Below, one piece after another: positions 44,737-52,888 of a stretch of 64,000 nucleotides of DNA. The DNA is from Bradyrhizobium sp. CB82 (GTDB lineage Bacteria; Pseudomonadota; Alphaproteobacteria; Rhizobiales; Xanthobacteraceae), in assembly GCF_029714405.1 (NCBI RefSeq), contig NZ_CP121650.1, forward strand, positions 3,229,001 to 3,293,000, written 5' to 3'. Positions within the stretch are counted from its first letter, which is position 1. Every line of letters begins with the position of its first letter. Under the pieces are notes generated by a model that did no database searches, had not been told where the DNA came from, and saw only the letters and a list, made by a program, of their open reading frames with translations. The translations under genes were made by a program, and so were the position numbers.

Positions 44737-45930
44737 ATGTCGGCCACCCAGAATCTGCAAGACAACCCGCAAGGCGCCATGAACCAGCATCTGCGTTCCG
44801 ATCCCATTCCCTTCATCGACGTCGGCGCACAGCGCCGCCGGCTCGGCCCTTCGCTCGATGCAGCCGTCACGCGCGTTCTCGACCATTGCCAGTTCGTCAA
44901 TGGTCCGGAGGTGACCGAGCTCGAGAAGCAGCTTGCGGCCTATTGCGGCGCCAAGCAAGTGGTGGGCTGCGCCAGCGGCACCGATGCGCTGCTGATGGTG
45001 CTGATGGCGAAGAATGTCGGGCCCGGCGATGCCGTGCTGTGTCCGTCGTTCACCTTCATTGCAACGGCTTCGCCGGCGGCGCGAACCGGCGCTACACCGG
45101 TCTATGTCGATGTCGACGAGGCGACCTTCAACATGAGCGCCGAGTCCTTGAAGCGGGGCATTGCGACCGCCCGCAAGGCCGGGCTGAGGCCTGTCGCGAT
45201 CATTCCGGTCGATCTGTTCGGGCAGCCGGCCGATCACGACGCGATCGCCGCGATCGCAAAGGCCGAAGGCCTGTTCGTGATCGACGACGCGGCGCAAAGC
45301 TTTGGCGCGAGCTACAAGGGCCGCAAGCTCGGCACGCTGGCGCTCGCGACCACGACCAGCTTCTTCCCGGCAAAGCCGCTCGGCTGCTTCGGCGACGGCG
45401 GTGCGATCTTCACCGACGATGACGAACTCGCGCACACGCTGCGCAGCATTCGCGTCCACGGCCAGGGCGCGGACAAATACGACAACGTGCGTCTCGGCCT
45501 GACCGGCCGGCTCGACACCATGCAGGCCGCGATCCTGATCGAGAAGCTCAAGATTTTCGACGACGAGATCGCGGCGCGCAACGAGGTGGCCGAGCGCTAT
45601 GCGCGCGGCCTGTCCAACGTCGTCACCGTGCCGCGGCTTGCGCCCGGCTGCACCTCGGTCTGGGCGCAGTATACCATTCGCCTGCCTGAGGGCACGGACC
45701 GCGACGCCTTTGCCGCCGCGCTCAAGGCCCAGGGCGTGCCGACCGCGATCTATTATGCGAAGTCCATGCACCAGCAGACGGCCTACAGGCACTATCCGGT
45801 CGCCGACGGCGGCCTGCCGGTCTGCGAGAGCCTGTCGGAGGACGTCATCAGCCTGCCGATGCACGCCTATCTGGACGAAGCGGCCCAGGAGCGAATCATC
45901 GCCGCCGTGCGCGGGGCGATTGCGGGCTGA
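44737..45930 (+). CDS. DegT/DnrJ/EryC1-family sugar aminotransferase, candidate GnnB
   Basis: A 397-residue PLP enzyme with the family motifs PFIDVGAQRRRLGP, GCASGTDALLM, VIDDAAQSFGA and SFFPAKPLGCFGDGGA, where the Lys holds PLP. It would transaminate the 3-keto sugar made by the preceding dehydrogenase. ATG 44779 would remove a 14-residue polar extension and is a plausible true start. The stop is followed by the tandem repeat array. Confidence 0.88.
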   Translation: MSATQNLQDNPQGAMNQHLRSDPIPFIDVGAQRRRLGPSLDAAVTRVLDHCQFVNGPEVTELEKQLAAYCGAKQVVGCASGTDALLMVLMAKNVGPGDAVLCPSFTFIATASPAARTGATPVYVDVDEATFNMSAESLKRGIATARKAGLRPVAIIPVDLFGQPADHDAIAAIAKAEGLFVIDDAAQSFGASYKGRKLGTLALATTTSFFPAKPLGCFGDGGAIFTDDDELAHTLRSIRVHGQGADKYDNVRLGLTGRLDTMQAAILIEKLKIFDDEIAARNEVAERYARGLSNVVTVPRLAPGCTSVWAQYTIRLPEGTDRDAFAAALKAQGVPTAIYYAKSMHQQTAYRHYPVADGGLPVCESLSEDVISLPMHAYLDEAAQERIIAAVRGAIAG

Positions 45931-45939
45931 GTTTGCTTT

Positions 45940-46401
45940 CACCTCTCCCGCTTGCGGGAGAGGTCGGCGCGAAGCGCCGGGTGATGGCTCTTTCCTCTTG
46001 GGGGCTCTCGCTTGTGGAGACACCCAACCCTCCCCCGCAAGCGGGGGAGGGGGCGGACCTGCCTCGCAGTTCGCAACTCGACCTGATCTCGATTTCGCCG
46101 CTGTTCACCTCTCCCGCTTGCGGGAGAGGTCGGCGCGAAGCGCCGGGTGAGGGCTCTTTCCTCTTGGGGGCTCTCGCTTGTGGAGACACCCTCTCCCCAA
46201 CCCTCTTCCGCAAGCGGGGGAGGGGGCGGACCTGCTTCGCAGCTCGCAACTCGACCTGATCTCGATTTCGCCGCTGTTCACCTCTCCCGCTTGCGGGAGA
46301 GGTCGGCGCGAAGCGCCGGGTGAGGGCTCTTTCCTCTTGGGGGCCATCGCTTGTGGAGACACGCTCTCCCCAACTCTCCCCCGCAAGCGGGGGAGCGAGC
46401 G
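45940..46401 (+). repeat. tandem array of three palindromic intergenic repeat units
   Basis: Units start at 45940, 46106 and 46279 (periods about 166 and 173). Each begins CACCTCTCCCGCTTGCGGGA, passes GGCGCGAAGCGCCGGGTGA and ends near CCGCAAGCGGGGGAGG. A spacer resembling GCTCGCAACTCGACCTGATC joins units. The first copy lacks a few bases. The array fills most of the 527-base gap between the aminotransferase gene and murJ. The same unit, more diverged, is at 3863-3980. Confidence 0.92.
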
Positions 46402-46457
46402 GACTGTCGCCCCGGTTTGCACCTAGACCTATTCCTGACATGCTCTAGAACAGACGC

Positions 46458-47987
46458 ATGCTCGGACGTATCTTCACAGTTGGCGGCTATACGCTGCTCT
46501 CGCGGCTGACGGGGTTTGCCCGCGACATCATGCTCGCGGCGATCCTGGGCGCGGGTCCGGTCGCCGACGCCTTCTTCGTGGCGCTGCGATTGCCCAATCA
46601 CTTCCGCGCGATCTTTGCCGAAGGCGCCTTCAACGCCGCCTGGGTACCGGCCTATGCCCATGTCCATGGCGAGAAGGGCGAGGCGGCTGCAAAACTGTTC
46701 GCCGACCGCATCTTCACTCTGCTGTTTGCCTCCCAACTCGTGCTGCTGATCGTCGCCTTCCTGTTCATGCCGCAGGCCATGAGCATCCTCGCGCCGGGCT
46801 TCACCGAGGATGCCGCGCAGCGCGGTCTCGCCATCGCGCTGACGCGGATCACCTTTCCCTATCTGCTTTTGATCACGCTGGTGACGCTCTATGGCGGCAT
46901 GCTCAACGTGATGCAGCGCTTTGCAAGTGCCGCGGCCGCGTCGATCTTCCTCAACGTCTCGATGATGATGACGCTTGCGCTGGCCGCCTGGTTTCCCAGC
47001 GCGGGGCACGCTGCGGCCTGGGGCGTGCTGATCTCGGGCTTCCTCCAGTATTTCCTGCTTGCGGGTGATCTCGCACGCCATGGCGGCCTGCCGCGCTTTG
47101 CGCCGCTCAAGCTCGACGAGGACGTCCGCAGCTTCTTCAAGGCGCTCGGCCCCGCGACGCTGGGCTCGATGGGCACGCAGGTCGCGCTGTTTGCCGACAC
47201 CATCATCGCGACCTTCCTGCCCGCAGGCGCGCTGTCGGCGCTCTATTATGCCGATCGCCTCAACCAGCTCCCGATTGGCGTTATCGGCATCGCCATCGGC
47301 ACGGTGCTGCTGCCGGAGATGTCACGGCGGATCACCGCCAATGACCATGACGGCGCGATGAAGGCGCAGCGCCGCGCGTTCGACTTCACGCTGTTGTTCT
47401 CCGTACCCTTCGTCGCGGCCTTCATCACCGTGCCCGAGGCGATCATGCGTGCGCTGTTCGCCCGCGGCGCGTTCTCGAAGGCCGATGCCGCCGCCGCGGG
47501 CGCCACGCTCGCGGCCTATGCCATCGGTCTGATCCCCTTCGTGCTGATCCGTAGCGCGGTCGCGACCTTCTATGCGCGCAAGGATACGGCGACGCCGGTT
47601 CGCGCCTCGCTGACCGGCATCGCGGTCAACGTCGCCTTGAAGGTCGCATTGATGGGATCGCTCGCCCAGATCGGTCTGGCGCTGGCGACAGCCGTCGGCG
47701 TCTGGACCAATCTGCTGCTGGTGCTCTTCTTTGCCATGCGGCGAGGCTTTCTCGTGCCGGACCGCGCCTGGCTGTTGTCGCTCGCCAAATTCCTTCTGAC
47801 CGGAATCATCCTGGCCGCCGCCTTCTGGCTGATCGCGCGCTTCAGCGCAGCCACTTTTGCCTCCATGCAGGTCTTTCGGGACGAATTGACGCTGGTTCTG
47901 TTGGCCGTCGGGGGCGCAATCGTCTATGCGCTCGCGATCCTCGCGCTATTCGGTCGCGCCTGGCTGTTCTCGCTGGTGCGCAGCTAG
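46458..47987 (+). CDS. murJ: lipid II flippase MurJ
   Basis: A 509-residue protein of the MVF family with about fourteen membrane helices. The start TVGGYTLLSRLTGFARDIML and GAGPVADAFFVALRLPN match MurJ. It moves lipid II to the periplasm for peptidoglycan synthesis. Full length. It is the last gene of the envelope region, and a repeat array separates it from the sugar genes, so it probably has its own promoter. Confidence 0.94.
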   Translation: MLGRIFTVGGYTLLSRLTGFARDIMLAAILGAGPVADAFFVALRLPNHFRAIFAEGAFNAAWVPAYAHVHGEKGEAAAKLFADRIFTLLFASQLVLLIVAFLFMPQAMSILAPGFTEDAAQRGLAIALTRITFPYLLLITLVTLYGGMLNVMQRFASAAAASIFLNVSMMMTLALAAWFPSAGHAAAWGVLISGFLQYFLLAGDLARHGGLPRFAPLKLDEDVRSFFKALGPATLGSMGTQVALFADTIIATFLPAGALSALYYADRLNQLPIGVIGIAIGTVLLPEMSRRITANDHDGAMKAQRRAFDFTLLFSVPFVAAFITVPEAIMRALFARGAFSKADAAAAGATLAAYAIGLIPFVLIRSAVATFYARKDTATPVRASLTGIAVNVALKVALMGSLAQIGLALATAVGVWTNLLLVLFFAMRRGFLVPDRAWLLSLAKFLLTGIILAAAFWLIARFSAATFASMQVFRDELTLVLLAVGGAIVYALAILALFGRAWLFSLVRS

Positions 47988-48083
47988 GCGAACTTCAATA
48001 GATTCGTCGTGTCGGCCTGACGGAGGACGAGTTCGCGGAGCGAGGTGCTCGCCTCTAGGGTGCAATCGACATTCGTACATCCC

Positions 48084-48112
48084 TTGATTTTGTGCGATCG
48101 CTGTGCTATTCG
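48084..48112 (+). promoter_or_regulatory. putative promoter for a leaderless small transcript
   Basis: TTGATT (48084-48089) and TATTCG (48107-48112) are 17 bases apart. A start about seven bases later would fall on the ATG at 48119. The match is partial and is offered because a small frame and a terminator follow. Confidence 0.4.
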
Positions 48113-48118
48113 CATCTG

Positions 48119-48196
48119 ATGAACAGATCAGTGCGCATCGTCGACTTCAAACACATGACCCGCGTCGGCTGGGCCGTGGAAGGAGTCGCTCGCTAG
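48119..48196 (+). CDS. putative 25-residue leaderless peptide
   Basis: The frame reads MNRSVRIVDFKHMTRVGWAV, then five residues and TAG. No ribosome site precedes it, but the putative promoter places +1 at or next to the ATG, as for leaderless leader peptides known in rhizobia (trpL). A Rho-independent terminator begins 27 bases after its stop, and a DUF1127 gene follows. It has only one Trp, so it is not a trp attenuator. It may be an attenuator peptide, a small protein on its own, or chance. Confidence 0.35.
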   Translation: MNRSVRIVDFKHMTRVGWAVEGVAR

Positions 48197-48222
48197 GAGT
48201 TCGACGACGACATCTTTTCACC

Positions 48223-48256
48223 AGGCCCCGCTGGCATCGGACGGGGCCTTTTGTTT
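48223..48256 (+). terminator. Rho-independent terminator or attenuator before the DUF1127 gene
   Basis: AGGCCCCG pairs with CGGGGCCT across an 11-base loop, followed by TTTGTTT. It ends 40 bases before the DUF1127 start, so it can act as an attenuator or end a short RNA. Confidence 0.75.
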
Positions 48257-48295
48257 GGCCACGCTCCCTGCCGGCGCAAACAGCAGGAGCATGCG

Positions 48296-48703
48296 ATGCC
48301 ACCCCAACAGACAAACATCATAGCCGAGACCGAGCGCGATGCCGCAGGGCTCGGCCCCGACATTGCCATCGCATTGGCGAAAGACGCAACGGACCAGGCT
48401 TTGGTGGCGGCGCGACTCAATGCGTCGGTTGCCGCGCGGGACGACGCTTTGTCGGAAAAGGATGCTGCTGGACCAACGGATGTATCGACGCGGAGCGTCC
48501 CCGGCTTGCTCAAGCGATATTGGCGTGCGTTTCAGGGGTGGCGCGAACGCCAAAGATTACGAACCGCCTTGCAGGACCTGAGCGACAGGGAGCTGATGGA
48601 TATCGGCTTGACGCGCGGTGAGATCGACTACATCACAGCTCAACGAGCTATCGATAGGCTTAGAGATAGCGCGACGCATCTATGGAGCCGTGGCGTGATA
48701 TAA
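48296..48703 (+). CDS. DUF1127 domain protein with a long N-terminal extension
   Basis: A 135-residue protein. The C-terminal about 45 residues carry the DUF1127 pattern WRERQRLRTALQDLSDREL and MDIGLTRGEIDYIT. The first 80 or so residues are polar and Ala-rich without a known fold. DUF1127 proteins in alphaproteobacteria are small Arg-rich factors linked to RNA metabolism and nutrient responses. ATG 48296 follows CAGGAG. Upstream lies the possible leader peptide and terminator. Confidence 0.82.
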   Translation: MPPQQTNIIAETERDAAGLGPDIAIALAKDATDQALVAARLNASVAARDDALSEKDAAGPTDVSTRSVPGLLKRYWRAFQGWRERQRLRTALQDLSDRELMDIGLTRGEIDYITAQRAIDRLRDSATHLWSRGVI

Positions 48704-48946
48704 CCGATCAACCGTCAGAAGCGGACAATGATGTCTCAATTGGGGTCGTTCGAGACAGAGGTAGCAAGCGCCCAGCCAAAATCGTATCGGGTAGTGGCGT
48801 AGAGCAACACCTTTCCGCGCAATTCGGTCCTCACAGCCGAGGGCGCTGGTCACTTTTCGCCAACTGACAGGGGCTAAAGCCGTTTGCACTGCCTCTTTTT
48901 CCACGGCAATATGCCGGCAAAACAACCATGAGGACGGGAAGAAAAA

Positions 48947-51256
48947 ATGGCTGCTCCCATCAAGTTCGGCGTTGGCCAAAGCGTGCTGCGCAAGGAGGAT
49001 GACGTACTGATCCGCGGCAAGGGCCGCTACACCGACGATTATGCGCCACACGCGGCCCTGCGCTGCCTGATGCTGCGCTCGCCGCACGCGCACGCCAAAT
49101 ATACGATTGATGTGAGCCGCGCCCGCGCGCTGCCCGGCGTCGCGCTGATCCTGACCGCCGACGACGTCAAGGATCTCGGCAATCTGCCGTGTTTGTTCAA
49201 CCTCGAGACCGATCCGTTCACCGGCCCGCCCTATCCGATCCTGGCCAAGGACGAGGTCCGCCATGTCGGCGATTCCATCGCGTTCGTGGTGGCCGAGACC
49301 ATCGATCAGGCCCGCGACGCGATCGAGGCGATCGAGGTGAAGTGGACGCCGCTGCCGGCGGTGACCGGCGTCGTCAACGCCGTGAAGAAGGACGCACCGC
49401 AGGTCTGGGCGGACAAGCCCGGCAACGTGCTGTTCGACGTCTCGATCGGTGACAAGGCCGCAACCGAAGCCGCCTTCGCCAAGGCGCATGCGGTCGCCGA
49501 AATCTCCATCGTCAATCCGCGCGTAGTCGCGAGCTTCATGGAGACGCGCGCAGCCGTTTGCGAATACGACGCCAAGCGCGACCATCTGACGCTGACGGTC
49601 GGCAGCCAGGGCAGCCACCGCCTGCGTGACATCCTCTGCCAAAACGTTCTCAATATCCCGACCGACAAGATGCGGGTGATCTGCCCCGACGTCGGCGGCG
49701 GCTTCGGCACAAAACTGTTTCCGTACCGCGAATACGCGTTGATGGCGGTCGCGGCGCGAAAGCTGAAGAAGGCGGTGAAATGGGCGGCCGACCGCTCCGA
49801 GCATTTCATGGGCGATGCGCAGGGCCGCGACAACGTCACCACCGCGAAGATGGCGCTGGCCGAGGACGGAAAATTCCTCGCGATGGATTGCGACCTGATG
49901 GGCGACATGGGCGCATATCTGTCGACCTTCGGCCCCTACATCCCCCATGGCGGCGCCGGCATGCTGCCGGGCCTCTATGACATCCAGGCCTTCCACTGCC
50001 GTGTGCGCACCATCTTCACCCACAGCGTTCCCGTCGACGCCTATCGCGGCGCGGGCCGGCCCGAGGCGGCCTATGTCATCGAGCGTCTCGTCGATGCCTG
50101 CGCGCGCAAGCTCGACATGACGCCCGACGCCATCCGTCGCAAGAATTTCATCCAGCCGAAGGCGCTGCCCTACAAGACCGCCACGGGCAAGGTCTACGAT
50201 TCCGGCGACTTCGCCGCGCACCTGAAGCGCGCGATGGAGATCGCGGAATGGAAGGAGTTTCCCAAGCGTGCCAAGGCGGCCAAGAAGCAAGGGCTGATCC
50301 GCGGCATTGGCTTAGCGAGCTATGTCGAGATCTGCGGCGTGATGGGAGAAGAGACCGCCAATGTCAGGCTCGACCCCAACGGCGACGTCACCGTCCTGAT
50401 CGGCACGCAATCGAGCGGGCAGGGCCACCAGACGGCTTATGCCCAGATCGTTGCCGAGCAGTTCGGCCTGCCGCCGGAGCGCGTGCATATCCACCAGGGT
50501 GACACCGACGAGATCGCGACCGGGCTCGGCACCGGCGGCTCGGCCTCGATCCCCACAGGCGGCGTCTGCGTGGAGCGCGCCACGGGCGAACTTGGCAAGA
50601 AGCTCAAGGAGTTCGCGGCGCAGGCGCTGGAGGCAAGCGCCGGCGACCTCGAGATCTCGGGCGGCGCGATCCGCATCGCAGGCACCGACCGCTCGATCTC
50701 CTTTGCCGATCTCGCCAAGCGTCCCGGCGCCGACCCCTCGAAGATGAACGGCAGCGCGACCTTTGCCAGCGCCGACGGCACCTATCCCAACGGCACGCAT
50801 CTGGCGGAAGTCGAGATCGATCCGGCCACCGGCACGATCAAGATCGTCAACTACGTGATCGTCGACGATTTCGGCAAGACGCTCAATCCGCTCCTGCTCG
50901 CAGGCCAGGTGCATGGCGGCGCCATGCAGGGCATCGGCCAGGCGCTGATGGAGCAGGTGGTCTATGGCGCGGGTGACGGCCAGCTGGTCACCGGCACCTA
51001 TATGGACTATGCGCTGCCGCGCGCGGCCGATGGTCCGGTCTTCGTGTTCGAGACCCACAACGTCCCCTGCAAGACCAATCCGCTGGGGGTGAAGGGCGCG
51101 GGCGAGGCCGGCGCGATCGGCTCGTGCCCTGCCGTCGTCAACGCCATCGTCGAGGGCCTCTGGCGCGAATACAAGATCGACCACATCGACATGCCGGCAA
51201 CGCCGGAGCGGGTGTGGATCGCGATCAACGAGCATCGCCGCCGTCACAGCCTCTAA
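48947..51256 (+). CDS. molybdenum hydroxylase large subunit, form II CoxL-like
   Basis: A 769-residue xanthine-dehydrogenase-family protein that binds molybdopterin cytosine dinucleotide. The active-site loop AYRGAGR at about residues 364-371 is the form II signature, not the CSFR of true CO dehydrogenase. GGGFGTK, GQGHQTAYAQIVAEQFG and the catalytic Glu in GVKGAGEAGAIG are present. The usual FAD and 2Fe-2S subunits are not nearby, so partners must be encoded elsewhere. Substrate unknown; an aldehyde or N-heterocycle is typical for form II. Confidence 0.9.
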   Translation: MAAPIKFGVGQSVLRKEDDVLIRGKGRYTDDYAPHAALRCLMLRSPHAHAKYTIDVSRARALPGVALILTADDVKDLGNLPCLFNLETDPFTGPPYPILAKDEVRHVGDSIAFVVAETIDQARDAIEAIEVKWTPLPAVTGVVNAVKKDAPQVWADKPGNVLFDVSIGDKAATEAAFAKAHAVAEISIVNPRVVASFMETRAAVCEYDAKRDHLTLTVGSQGSHRLRDILCQNVLNIPTDKMRVICPDVGGGFGTKLFPYREYALMAVAARKLKKAVKWAADRSEHFMGDAQGRDNVTTAKMALAEDGKFLAMDCDLMGDMGAYLSTFGPYIPHGGAGMLPGLYDIQAFHCRVRTIFTHSVPVDAYRGAGRPEAAYVIERLVDACARKLDMTPDAIRRKNFIQPKALPYKTATGKVYDSGDFAAHLKRAMEIAEWKEFPKRAKAAKKQGLIRGIGLASYVEICGVMGEETANVRLDPNGDVTVLIGTQSSGQGHQTAYAQIVAEQFGLPPERVHIHQGDTDEIATGLGTGGSASIPTGGVCVERATGELGKKLKEFAAQALEASAGDLEISGGAIRIAGTDRSISFADLAKRPGADPSKMNGSATFASADGTYPNGTHLAEVEIDPATGTIKIVNYVIVDDFGKTLNPLLLAGQVHGGAMQGIGQALMEQVVYGAGDGQLVTGTYMDYALPRAADGPVFVFETHNVPCKTNPLGVKGAGEAGAIGSCPAVVNAIVEGLWREYKIDHIDMPATPERVWIAINEHRRRHSL

Positions 51257-51381
51257 TGCGTGATCTCCGCACGCGGGAATAAAAGCCCGCGGCGGGGTTC
51301 TATTCAGGGATGGGCCGTGCCTCCCGCAATGCGGAGCATGGGCCTCTCTTGAAACGTCTGCGAGCCCGGAGAAAATACCAA

Positions 51382-51825
51382 ATGAAACGGACGATTGTTG
51401 TCGCGGGTGCCCTTCTGTTGGGGGCGGGCGCCGTGATGGCGCAGCAGGAGATTGCCGTTCAGCAGGACAATCTGATGCGCTCGCAGGCCAAGAGCCTGTA
51501 TGACGTCATCCAGAAGATGTCGAAAGGCAACATTCCCTACAATCAGAAGCAAGTGGACCAGGCGCTTGCTGCACTGGAGGCGGATGTCGCCAAGATCGAG
51601 AAGACCTTTGAAGTCAATCCTAAGCAGGACGTCGTGAACGCGACCTACGGCGCGTCGCAAAAGGTCTGGCAGAACAAGGCCGATTTCGACTCCAAGATCC
51701 CGCCGGTGCAGAAAGCGATCGCCGACGCCAAGGTCCATAACGTCGCAACGCTGAAGGCGGCCTACACCCGCATCAACGACCGCTGCAACGACTGCCACGA
51801 GACCTATCGCGTGAAGCTGAAGTAG
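51382..51825 (+). CDS. cytochrome c' family protein
   Basis: A 147-residue periplasmic protein with a signal peptide ending AVMA near residue 20, a four-helix-bundle pattern and a C-terminal haem site CNDCH at residues 135-139, the typical place in class II cytochromes c. Such proteins bind NO or shuttle electrons. The start at 51382 gives the signal peptide; the longer frame from 51310 does not. Confidence 0.9.
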   Translation: MKRTIVVAGALLLGAGAVMAQQEIAVQQDNLMRSQAKSLYDVIQKMSKGNIPYNQKQVDQALAALEADVAKIEKTFEVNPKQDVVNATYGASQKVWQNKADFDSKIPPVQKAIADAKVHNVATLKAAYTRINDRCNDCHETYRVKLK

Positions 51826-51968
51826 CGGTCTCGCGCTTCGCTCCTGCTCGTCCTGCGCGTTGCGATTGTCGGTCGAGCCCGAAAAAATTGGGAACCACCC
51901 TGCCGTGGTCCGGTTCAAGGCCAGTAGGGCAGGGTAACTGACATAGCGTGCAGCTCGCGCGCTGCTCT

Positions 51969-52169
51969 TCAGCGCGGCTCGCTCCTGACGCCATGCGCAT
52001 CGTCGCGGTATGCCTTCACCTCCGATCGAGACATCGCGCTCTCGAATACGGCGATGCGAAGCTGCTCTCTCTCGTCGCTGCACTGCCTCAGCAGGAGGCG
52101 GCGCAGCTCGCGAACGCTCGCGTTTTCTTCGAGCGCGCGTTGCGCACGCGCGAGCAGGGGATTCGTCAT
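51969..52169 (-). CDS. small helical hypothetical protein (66 residues)
   Basis: Reads MTNPLLARAQRALEENASVR, a coiled-coil-like middle, then VFESAMSRSEVKAYRD. The heptad-like spacing and normal codon use favour a real gene, and small proteins of this look are common in Bradyrhizobium (recalled, not searched). It starts 12 bases after the stop of the gene at 52182-52379. Function unknown. Confidence 0.55.
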   Translation of the reverse strand: MTNPLLARAQRALEENASVRELRRLLLRQCSDEREQLRIAVFESAMSRSEVKAYRDDAHGVRSEPR

Positions 52170-52181
52170 GCAGTGATTGTG

Positions 52182-52379
52182 TCAGATTTCCTCTGAAGCG
52201 CCATCACCTATGTTACGCGGCTCTTCTCTTGGGAAAGGCTCATATGTCTTTCGGCCGAGGAACGCATCAGGCGTCGGCTGCCTCAAGACCTCCAGCGCGT
52301 CGCGCAAAGCGTTACGCACGTATTCGATGTGCGCCGTATCGCAGGGTAATGGATGATGGATGTCGCGTGGACCCGGCAT
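52182..52379 (-). CDS. small hypothetical protein (65 residues) with FLGRKT motif
   Basis: The C-terminal half IEYVRNALRDALEVLRQPTP then DAFLGRKTYEPFPREE looks like a small conserved family I recall from Bradyrhizobium. The N-terminal 15 residues are less typical and the true start may be later. It forms a likely two-gene unit with 51969-52169. A hairpin (GCGCTCCC with GGGAGCGC) at 52384-52411 lies just upstream. Confidence 0.55.
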   Translation of the reverse strand: MPGPRDIHHPLPCDTAHIEYVRNALRDALEVLRQPTPDAFLGRKTYEPFPREEPRNIGDGASEEI

Positions 52380-52888
52380 AGCCGCGCTCCCTGTTGTGCA
52401 GGCGGGAGCGCAATCGGTCTCTCAGCCACCGACGCCTACGGTCAGAGCCTCGGCCGGTGATGTAGCGAAACGACCAGTTCCGCGAATGGTTCAAAACAAA
52501 ATTGGCTCGGCCGGGTCGGTTTTTGCTGCGTCACGATCAAGCGAACGACTGGGCCTCTCCCGACCATTCCCGACATCAACACCAAAGCTTCAAATCCGTC
52601 GCGATTGCATGGGCTTGCCGAACAAACCGATCCATGCACATCGATCGTCGGATCGGGGTCAGGGCGTGCCATCCCGCGGCGAATGCGACTTCAGCCATCC
52701 TGTGCGTTTGGCCGCGGAAGCGTCGAGGCTCTGAGGGAGCGCTGTCACAGTGCCGAGGATGAGTTATCTTCAAGTCGAGCCGCTGCGTCGCGGATGAGCG
52801 CTGTTGGATGCTCGCGCATCTTTCACGATCGTTGCGACTGCGGAGCTTCGGCGACTGCGAGGATCTGAAATCATCAGCGAGACAGGCC
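52380..52888. other. 509-base gap with no recognisable gene
   Basis: Several short frames overlap here on both strands, but none shows a family pattern or ribosome site I trust. Only the 8-bp hairpin at 52384-52411 stands out. The stretch may hold degraded coding sequence and the promoter of the PLP-enzyme gene. Confidence 0.5.

Noticed and set aside
43678..46023. A 781-codon open frame on the minus strand
   Set aside because: It is antisense to the dehydrogenase and aminotransferase genes, which have clear family motifs.
45940..46401. CRISPR array
   Set aside because: The repeats are about 120 bases, palindromic at both ends, and the spacers between them are nearly identical.
48119..48196. 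trp attenuator leader peptide
   Set aside because: Only one Trp codon and no trp gene downstream; kept only as an unassigned leaderless peptide candidate.
48680..50290. A 536-codon minus-strand frame
   Set aside because: Antisense to the CoxL-like gene; the plus-strand product is full length with catalytic motifs.
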